Source: Otatea glauca
Lineage: Eukaryota > Streptophyta > Magnoliopsida > Poales > Poaceae
DNA: 64,000 nucleotides
Assembly (NCBI GenBank): GCA_036346275.1
Contig: CM070723.1
Coordinates: 54,390,743-54,454,742 of the forward strand
Direction of reading: 5' to 3'
Positions 56,395-64,000 of the stretch are shown here, piece after piece. The position numbers were made by a program, and so were the translations under genes. The notes below the pieces were generated by a model, which searched no databases, had not been told where the DNA came from, and worked only from the letters and a program-made list of their open reading frames with translations. Within the stretch, counting starts at the first letter, position 1. Each line of letters starts with the position of its first letter.

Positions 56395-57460
56395 CACATG
56401 AGGAAGTACATTGTGGAAAGTCGCTACGGACAGGTCGACGAGCCTGCCTTATTTGGTAGTTCCTCATGGTGTGGCCCACTGTCTTGCATAGCCAACATTT
56501 TCGTGGAGCTGGTAGGTCTCCCTGCTTACTTGCGTCCATATCGTTGAGGATTCACCATGAATACCATCGTCCTTGACCGCTCCTCTTCAAAGTATCATTC
56601 TGACACCATGTAACCTGTCCCTGTAATGCATGTCCAGGCTGTAGGAGTTGAACTCCACACTCTTTGTCCCAAACAGATGGTCTGCGCCAAAGTATCCAGA
56701 GATGTAGGGCATGGAGGATTGACGAAGAATCGCGCACGCCGCATATACGTGGGAGCATGGCTTGCGCAACAGTTTGGGCTTGTTGCATGTGCGTGTCACC
56801 ACATCAATAGTGGTGCAAACTTGTTTGCGATACCCTCTGCTGTAGCTTTCGATGAACTTCTCCCTTAGATGGATTTTGAACTTCCACCTTATTCAATATA
56901 GGGGAGAGCAACGTGGGAGCGAGACATCTCTATTTTCTTCTCCACGTATGCATGAATATGTTCGAAGAACTGCTTCCCCTCATCTAAGTGCCTCCTCACA
57001 TTCATTCATCTATTCACAAAGTATCCAACGGTTTGGTTTCAAGTCTCCTCCACGATGGCACTAATTGGGAGGGACCAAACCCTCTTTAGCACATCATTGT
57101 AAACCTTGGACATATTAGTTGTCATTATTTCATACCGTGCACCATCCTTGTCATGCAACAGGGACCATTTCCTCCAACTTGGGGGTATGCAACTGTATCT
57201 ATTATGAGAAGTTGTTCACTTGGCCTTTTCCGAACTCCGTCATATGCTTCGAGATCTCCTCATCTAGCACTCTCCATATAGCCTCGAACTTCCTCCTCTG
57301 GTTTTGCATGCAGAGCTTTTTGAATGACTTCATAATATCCTTACTACGGAATCTTCTATGCAAGTTTACGGCAAGATTCCTCATGCAACAACGGTTCACG
57401 ATGTCATTCCATTGGTACGATGGTTGTGTCCCTCCTTGCATGGTGGTTATGGTGGACAAT
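56395..57460 (-). pseudogene. MULE transposase C-terminal half, copy 2
   Basis: The minus strand reads PSYQWNDIVNRCCMRNLAVN, LHRRFRSKDIMKSFKKLCMQ and then decayed core sequence. After about 56800 come a SWIM-type zinc finger (RTCNKPKLLRKPCSHVYAAC) and PYISGYFGADHLFG, then a zinc-knuckle-like CWLCKTVGHTMRNY in which the last Cys is Tyr (about 56465-56510). This is the order of a MuDR-type C-terminal half. Stops throughout. Opposite strand to the N-terminal half at 57790-59275. Confidence 0.8.
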
Positions 57461-57539
57461 AATCCAGCATACTTGTCTGTGATGAGGTATACGTTCGGTC
57501 AGTCTTGGACAATAGCTTGCTTCACATTTGCTAAGAACC

Positions 57540-57720
57540 ACAACAGCATAATGTTAGTGCTCTATTAGTATAATGTTAGTATAGTATTAGTATAATTAGT
57601 ATGGTATTAGTATAATATTATTATGATATTAGTGTAATATTAGTGAGGTGTGAAAATATTATTGTAGTTTTAGTGTATTTAGTATAATAATACTATAATT
57701 AGTAAAATATTAATATAATC
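57540..57720. repeat. TTAGTATAA minisatellite in MULE copy 2
   Basis: Counterpart of 20960-21185 at the same junction, with different unit number. Confidence 0.85.
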
Positions 57721-57789
57721 AAATAGTACAAAATATGGCAGTATTATTAAAATTACTAGTGCATAAAATGACGGTACGGTACTATTTCA

Positions 57790-59275
57790 TGCATGTGTGT
57801 CATTTGTTATGATAGGTACTTGATGGTAGATATTCAAGATTTGTTTGTGTTTACGGTGATTGCATTGTCCAAGAGGGGGCATATGGGGTGGACCTTTCAA
57901 ATTGCGATCGGAAGGTGATCCGGGCAGTGGGGTTGATGGAGATGACTCTAGCTGAACTCTATAAGTGTGTAAGGAGCACATTTGATCGGGAGACTACCCA
58001 AAAAAAGCTTGTAATCGAGACTGTATATGCCAGAGTTGTGGGATGGTCAAACAAGTATGTGTGGGAGCTGTTCAAGGTCACAAGCAGCACAATGTGGGTG
58101 GACTATATGCAAATTGTAGTAAATCCGAAGGCCGTGTTACACCGTCTGTTGATGGTGTACGTGCGCTTTCTGGATAGAGGAGAAACCTCAAATCCTTCTG
58201 AGGGTGATGGCGTCGCAGTGGAAGCATCTTCTGGGAGCATCCATACAAACACTCATGTAGATGAATTTGAGGCTAACGAAGGCATAGGGTAGTAGTGGGC
58301 CACTTGCATTGACTGCCACGAGCATCTGTATGCCCTATCGGATGCAACAACTCTAATGACGATGAGGATGTCGACACAGATAGCACCAGAGATGAAGATG
58401 CAATTGGTGTTGCTCCCGTGGGTGGCATCGTGTCCATCGATGTGGAGTACGTGTCCTCACGGCTGGATGATCTGGTGATGTCTTCTCTTGTGTTGCCAGA
58501 CAAAGCTGATTCTGGTTGGGTCTTCAATTAGGACACTCTATTAGTAGGGCAATGCTTCCTTACAAAGAGTGCCGCTCAACAAGCTATTGCAAGATATGCG
58601 GTTAACATCAGCCACACATATCGAGCTTACAGGTCCAACCAGGAGACGTACATCGTGAAGCACGTGGATCCTAAGTATCCTGGCAAGATCTGTGTGCAAA
58701 AATTCAAGGGCATGTGTACGGGCTTCAGGATAACTATCATGACGGATCACACTTGTGAGCTTGCTGATCCACTACACAAGCATAGAAATGTGACCTCATA
58801 TGTGGCTAGCCTAATTAGTCACTAGGTCATGACGGACGTAATGGTTTCGCCGAAGCTTCTGATGGCAAATGTGCTTAACATGATGGGATATCCTGTTAGC
58901 TACGGTAAGGTGCGGTGAGCTAAGAAAAAAGTGATAGAGATGATGTATGTCACATACGAGGAGGCGTAGAACCTTATTCCACGCATGCTTCACCAAATTG
59001 TTGAAGAAAATCTTGGGACATACATCAACAAGATGGATAGACCGCACCACACGAAGAAGCCAAACTGTTTCATCCTCGACTGTGTGTTCTGGGTATTCGG
59101 ACCTGCCATAGAGGGCTTCAAGTATTGTTCTCTTGTGTTGACTATGGATAGCACTTTCATGTCTGACAAGTATAAGGGCACCATACTGATGGTGGTCGCC
59201 GTAGACGCAAACGACCAGTTACTCCCAATAGCTTATGTAATCGTGGAAAGTGAGAACCAAAGAAAACTCAAATAA
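57790..59275 (+). pseudogene. MULE transposase N-terminal half, copy 2
   Basis: The plus strand, without nested LTRs: VDLSNCDRKVIRAVGLMEMT, LYKCVRSTFDRETTQKKLVI, VWELFKVTSSTMWVDYMQIV, an acidic linker, then (58541-58900) ATIARYAV-, YRSNQETYIV- and KFKGMCTGFRITIMTDHTCE, then HQIVEENLGTYINKMDRPHH, DCVFWVFGPAIEGFKYCSLV, LTMDSTFMSDKYKGTILMVV and VDANDQLLPIAYVIVESEN (58985-59260). MuDR-type DNA-binding region followed by the start of the DDE domain (Asp in TMDSTF). Stops and frameshifts throughout; ends in a deletion at 59262. Confidence 0.86.
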
Positions 59276-59627
59276 ATCAAAACCATGATATGAAATCAGT
59301 GTGTCATGTTGTTCTATGCTGCTTCAGCATCACCAGCAGGCCTTTTGCAGCTGCTTCACACATAGCTGAGCTTCACCTCATATTATCTTGGCCAGAGTTT
59401 GGGTATCCATGCAGCAATTTAGCTGTCTCTAATCACTGTCCACACATGGCACAGCCGTCCTAAATCCTAATCAGAGGTCTAGTAGAAATGTTCTGCTTCT
59501 GTTCCTCTCCTATGGTAATTACAGGGACAGGCTCTTAGGAGGTCCTGACTGGCTCTTCCTCTCCACAGTTATTTAAGCAAGTGAACATAAATGATAGAAG
59601 GTCGAGAGCCTACAGAGACTAGCACGG
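59276..59627 (+). promoter_or_regulatory. Upstream region of the D-type NLR relic
   Basis: Matches 28300-28640. A TATA-like TTATTTAAGC lies at 59569-59578, about 50 bp before the ORF. Confidence 0.5.
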
Positions 59628-61410
59628 ATGATGCTCCGGGTTTTCGTGACCGTTAAGGAGGCTGAGGGGAGGTGCATCACAAACCTAGCAATGCTTGGAC
59701 AACGTAACATGCTGAGAGAAGAGATGTACGAAGGCTACTATTTGCTCGACATATTCAGATACCTTGCCCGTGTAGAAGGAAAGGCCAAAGACCATGAAAT
59801 GAGACGCTCCTTAGATCTGTCTATATTCAATCCAGGCAAATATCTCCCTAGCAGTGCACAGGGCAAAAACAAGTTGAAACGGATGTTTCATAGTTTAGAA
59901 AACTTAGTTACAGATATGAACAAGTTTGTTGTTTTCTTGGGGAGCTACCCTCCAATTTGTAGTCAACCATATAGCATGTACCTGTTTTTCGAAAAATGTA
60001 TGTTTGATCACCAAACGGAAATGGGACAGATCATCGACTTCTTGTTGCAAAAAGAGCCTCACGGTGAACACAAACTGGGTGTGTTGCCAATCGTTGGTGA
60101 AGGTAAAGTTGGAAAGAGCACGCTTATTGAGAATGTTCGCTGCAACGTAATGGTGTGTGTTTGTGTGATCAATTTTTCTCAAATTGTCTTTTTCGGTGGA
60201 AATAAGTTTAGAGAATAAAAGTAGAGAGATGGAGGCATTATCAAGTATCAAAGTAGTGTCTTGAATGAAGAAAATTTGCTAGTTGTCATTGAAATTTGCT
60301 AGTTGTCATTGAACTAGATGGAGACATTAATGAGGGTGCATGGAGGTTGTACTCTGCTTCTCAAATTTGCATTCCAAGCGGCAGTGAAATTATAATCACA
60401 AGTGGATATGAGGAAATAGAAAAAATTGGAATGACACAAGCTCTTGGTTAATTTTTTTTGTCTCGAGATGCGAGTTGGTACTTCTTCAAGGTGCTTGTGT
60501 TTGGAAGCAGCGGCAAATCTAGGTTAATAAACCTAAGGGTACGCCGATCAAATAATCGGTAAACGATTTAAAATTTATTGAGCAATTCGGTATACAAGTA
60601 AAAAAATAATTAAAAACAAGATGATATATTTAAAAGAAGCTTATATACCTATAATATTACTTCTTCTTGTTCGGTCTACGCCTTCTAATGACCATAAAAC
60701 TCTTGATTATATCATCTTCTTCCACTTTGAAGAAAATATCTCGCTCAATGTTGTAGTTTGTGACAGGGGAGGAGGTGAAGCAGCATCAGCCTTCTTTGCT
60801 GCATGTTTTCGAAAAAGAGATGCAATGTCTCCGTTCCTCTTCATAATTTAAAAACCTTGCAAATAAAATACGTCCATTGAGTGGTTAAAATACTAACTAA
60901 GATAAGCAATAAATAAAGATATAACTATGTTAGCTATAGTAAGAGTCGAATAAAGTATATGTGTAGGATCGAAATATACTAAACTAGCAATCAGAGGGGG
61001 GTGAATGATTGCGCGAAAGCTAAAATCAAATTTTTGATCTACAAAAAATTCACCCTAATTCAGACTCAAATAATTGCTTCGTATTCAACAAAACAGAGTA
61101 GATGTATTTGCTAAATCACGAATTATAAGAGATCCAACCGTTGGATTGACCTGAAATTTGAACAGAATAAACTAGATTCCAATACGCATCTAAATAAAAA
61201 AGAATTAGCACGATCGGACCTACGGATCAAAAGTTATAAATCCTACAAAATTGCTATGACAGAATATGACGAGAATCATGTATGGGTTGAACCAAATCTA
61301 CAGGGTATGCCGCGGCTCACCCGGTATACCCTGTAGATCCGCCCCTGTTTGGAAGCACGGTTCCTGAAGAGCAACCAAAGCTAGCATCCATAGCAAAGGA
61401 GATATCTTAG
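59628..61410 (+). pseudogene. NLR-like D-type relic (longest copy)
   Basis: The plus strand encodes VKEAEGRCITNLAMLGQRNM, LREEMYEGYYLLDIFRYLAR, FVVFLGSYPPICSQPYSMYL, CMFDHQTEMGQIIDFLLQKE and P-loop GEGKVGKSTL (about 60098-60126), then a stop at 60216. It continues, interrupted, as LVVIELDGDINEGAWRLYSA, SEIIITSGYEEIEKIGMTQA-stop, ASWYFFKVLVFGS (60460-60507), and after a hAT insertion TVPEEQPKLASIAKEI-stop (61356-61410). A 20-bp tandem duplication GAAATTTGCTAGTTGTCATT at 60270-60310 adds a frame change. The N-terminal MEIFLSA region is missing. Same family as genes A-C but clearly diverged, and on the opposite strand. Confidence 0.88.
60508..61347. mobile_element. hAT-type element in the D-type relic
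   Basis: 840 bp between perfect 8-bp duplications TTTGGAAG (60500-60507 and 61348-61355). TIRs CAGCGGCAAATCTA and, at the right reverse-complemented, CAGGGGCGGATCTA. No transposase. The interior (about 60960-61250) is an inverted piece resembling the end of the LTR-like sequence at 39890-40165. Confidence 0.92.
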
Positions 61411-61600
61411 CATCCATAGCAAAGGAGACTTAATTGAGTGTAGGCTAAATGACTAGCACGGTTGAACTGAAAAAAAGGAATAAAAAACCATTGACAAGCA
61501 CTTATGATTAATATAGCTCCTGCAAATTTGTCACAAACGTCATGCATTATTCTACTAGTCAACATATGGAGTATACATGTAAGAAAAGAGATTTTTTACC
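61411..61600 (-). other. Relic of an A-type NLR 3' flank
   Basis: GAGTGTAGGCTAAATGACTA, CATTGACAAGCACTTATGAT and AGTCAACATATGGAGTATAC match the 3' flanks of genes A-C in order. No A-type gene follows; a small GC-rich segment and an LTR element replace it. Confidence 0.75.
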
Positions 61601-61766
61601 ATCTTTATAAGGTATAAAAACCTCAAAGTAAATTTTGATACTTCCTAAGGTCCGTGGCTCCATGCAGCCAGATCCGACTCGGGGTGGAGGTGCGCGAATC
61701 CGCGGTAGAGGGCGGCGGAGGGAGCGAAGGGCGACGAGCAGAGGTCGACGGAGGGAGCGGAGGGTA
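61601..61766. other. Unassigned GC-rich scrap
   Basis: Contains GGAGGGAGCGGAGGGTAGG-type sequence with a short duplication (GGCGACGAGCAGAGG, GGTCGACGGAGGGAG). No gene. Confidence 0.35.
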
Positions 61767-61771
61767 GGCAT

Positions 61772-63231
61772 TGATAGAAATAATCTTGTATTTGGAAAGT
61801 TTTAGTTTAGAAAGTTTGTATTAAGAAAGTTTACGATGAGGAGTTCGATTAGGACAAGGAAGTAGAATCCTATTCCGTTAAATAGGGCTGTAATTTTGGG
61901 TATAAATACAGAGGTAGACCTGAGTTTTGTAAGCGAACAGAACGAGAAGTAATAAAGAGAAAATTGTCTCTAAGTTTTTGACGTTCTGTTCCAACAATTG
62001 GTATCAGAGCCTAAGGTGTTGGATCAACTCGCTGTCCTCGGAAGAGGAGACTCCCGAGGCGGCACCTGAGAAAGCAGACTATCATCGTGAAGACGGCCAA
62101 GCGAGCAGCGACGTAGGCCCGGCGGACGTGCGCACGAAGTGGTGACTTCTCCCGAGGGGGCGGCGCAAGAAATCAGAGTTATGCAGCAGTTTCGCTTCTC
62201 CCTCCGTGCGGCAGAGCTCCTAGTGTGAGGTGGTCACGAACGAGGCTGCATAGAGGGACGCACAGCGGCAGCAGGAGGCGTGGCGGCGCAGGCTAGGGGC
62301 AAGACCGAGGAAGCCAATAGTACTGAAGCCTCTCCTGAGCAATCTAGAGATCGATCTAGAAGAGCAGCACGCGAAAATAAGAGAAGCAACAAGTGCTCTC
62401 GTGTAGCTGTAAAGCAACGGCAATACAAGGCACAACATCTGCAGATTGCAAAGAAAGAGGCAAAGGCGTCTCGAATTTTAGCTCCCAAGACGGCGTGGAC
62501 CCTACCATGCGCAGTGTGCATGCAAGCAGCTGTCTGGCGTCGTGGTCGGGCGTGTCCGTCAAAGTTGACTCCGAGGCGTTAAAGATATGTGTTCATCGTA
62601 CAAAGTCAAATTTGTTAAAGATATGTCCAGGACATTGAGAGATGTGGTCGCCATCCAAAGAAGTTCGTCGAAGATGAGTCCAGGATGTTGAGGAGTTGTG
62701 GTCGTCGTTCTAGATGCATGTGTGCATAAGAGTTCTTGTAGGTATGTCCAAGTTCTCTTGTGGGTAAGCTCTAATCCGAGTCTGCATCACCGTCAAGTTG
62801 CGTTACCGGTGAAAAGATAATTGAAGCTGAAGCAAAAGGTCGTAATCATCGGCGAAGTGCGTCACCGGTGGTATGCCCAATAAGAAGAAGACGAAACTCC
62901 TTGGAGACGCGTTCATCATCCTGTGTTGAGTATGAGTTGGGCAAATCGTAGTTGAGACCGGTTAACTCAATGAGTTAGAGTTACGTTACAAGATTAAGGG
63001 GGTGATTGATAGAAATAATCTTGTATTAGGAAAGTTTTAGTTTGGAAAGTTTGTATTAAGAAAGTTTAGGATGGGGAGTCCGATTAGGACAAGGAAGTAG
63101 AATCCTATTCCGTTAAATAGGGCTGTAGTTTTGGGTATAAATACAGAGGTAGACCTGAGTTTTGTAAGCGAACAGAACGAGAAGTAATAAAGAGAAAATT
63201 ATCTCAAAGTTTTTGGCGTTCTGTTCCAACA
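61772..63231 (+). mobile_element. Second small non-autonomous LTR element
   Basis: LTRs of 225 bp (61772-61996 and 63007-63231), TGATAGAAATAATC..GTTCCAACA, differing at roughly a dozen sites. Flanked by a perfect 5-bp duplication GGCAT (61767-61771 and 63232-63236). The primer-binding site ATTGGTATCAGAGCC follows the left LTR; the polypurine tract AAGGGGGTGAT precedes the right LTR. TATA-like GTATAAATACAG in both LTRs. The interior shares its start and its last 400 bp with the element at 44159-45947. It has no gag or pol; a 100-codon ORF (62280-62582) has no domain I know. Confidence 0.94.
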
Positions 63232-63236
63232 GGCAT

Positions 63237-63480
63237 GCTGCATGCGTGTGAGGCTGTGAGCTCGGCTGCGTTAGAGATTGGCGAATGGGGGATTCGGACA
63301 ATCCATTTATGAATATTCGAAATATTTTTTTTGGAAGTATCCGAAAATGTTCTTGAAGTATCCCAAACCGACAGATAGTAACCTCCCAAATCCGAATTCG
63401 AAAAATATCTGGAAAAATATCCGAATTCGATCCGAAGCAATCCGGTCGGTCGGAAATTATCCGATCTGATTGCACCCTAC
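63237..63480. mobile_element. Possible hAT remnant
   Basis: Many TATCCGAA/TTCGGATA-type words (63290-63460) in both orientations, ending GATTGCACCCTA, like subterminal and terminal sequence of hAT elements. No duplication found, so the call is weak. Confidence 0.35.
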
Positions 63481-63508
63481 ACATATGTAATAGACATATA
63501 CATGTATA

Positions 63509-63933
63509 CATATATATATATATATATAGGAAGCCGAAATGGGGCACCATGGTGCCTGGGCACCATGATTTCAAATGCGCAAATTCAAGCCATATTCGAG
63601 TATAATTTTCAAACATTTCAGTTTTAGGGTATATACCCATCTATAACAATTCAAATGAAACACATACTTTTAAAAAAATATACTCGAATTCAAAGATTTT
63701 GACGAGTATGGATCACATGCTTTGCTGATTTATATATAAAATCAGCACATACCTACAACCAAACTATCATAAAAAAGAGAAACTACAGTTTGAATTTCAG
63801 TTCAAACTTGTTTGAACTAGTTAGTAAACTGGTTAAACTCAGTATCCTAAAAATTTCAAAAAAATCGCATGAAAATACATAGGAAAAATATCCTTTTTAC
63901 ATCATGGTGCCCGGCACCATGGTGTCCCAAGTA

Positions 63934-63977
<44 letters not shown>
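63509..63977. mobile_element. Micron-like element embedded in a TA microsatellite
   Basis: A unique segment (63529-63935) is flanked on both sides by (TA)n (63509-63528 and 63936-63977). Inverted ends: left GCACCATGGTGCCTGGGCAC at 63543, right with GGTGCCCGGCACCATGGTGT at 63905-63924. No coding capacity. The structure matches Micron-type elements that sit in TA microsatellites. Confidence 0.75.
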
Positions 63978-63981
<4 letters not shown>

Positions 63982-64000
63982 CATGTATATATACACACAT

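Noticed and set aside
1..64000. tRNA, rRNA, organelle-DNA insertions, CRISPR arrays
   Set aside because: I saw no cloverleaf with anticodon and B-box, no rRNA blocks, and no regular spacer-repeat array; the TTAGTATAA and AAGCGGTT arrays are transposon repeats.

Overview
This window is nuclear DNA of a monocot, almost certainly a grass. It shows GT/AG introns, a GC-rich gene start with a CT-rich leader, dense nested transposons of grass types (CACTA with a Ulp1-like protease, MULE, hAT, Tourist-like MITE, Ty1-copia and large solo LTRs) and intronless truncated NLR-like genes. I see no CRISPR, operon, rRNA or tRNA. Species cannot be named from sequence alone.

Region by region: 1-3160 holds the 5' part of a probable COPI-associated/TVP15-like Golgi membrane protein gene (minus strand, four exons visible, 3' end outside the window). 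A 5'-truncated LINE with a perfect 16-bp target duplication sits in its third intron. 3400-9150 is gene-poor: direct repeats, a Tourist-like MITE, a 431-bp duplication differing by one base, and a broken copy of an uncharacterised two-exon gene. 9156-19544 is a DUF538 gene fragment (minus) split by a 9.8-kb CACTA element with its CTT target duplication intact, next to an inverted partial copy of the same gene. 19885-28180 is an NLR fragment followed by a rearranged MULE that holds two solo LTRs, one of them holding a hAT-like element.

28640-61600 is an NLR-like array. Three intact intronless minus-strand genes of 486-490 codons (29210-30670, 36589-38058, 47588-49060) share an Rx-N-like N terminus, a degenerate NB-ARC domain and a conserved C-terminal segment, and have no LRR. 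On the 3' side of each lies a broken plus-strand relic of a second, diverged paralogue; the longest such relic is at 59628-61410. The ancestral unit therefore looks like a convergent pair of two NLR-like paralogues that was duplicated several times and then broken up by transposons. The MULE, the D-type promoter and the gene start were duplicated together (20745-28800 versus 56395-60000). A degenerate Ty1-copia element (38435-46630) lies between copies B and C and contains an LTR-like insertion and a small non-autonomous LTR element that carries a receptor-kinase fragment.

61772-63231 is a second small LTR element that shares internal sequence, but not LTRs, with the one at 44159-45947. The window ends in a Micron-like element embedded in a TA microsatellite. 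Probable functional host genes are the COPI-associated gene, the three NLR-like genes and, less surely, the two-exon gene at 50970-51815. Most of the rest is transposon or relic.
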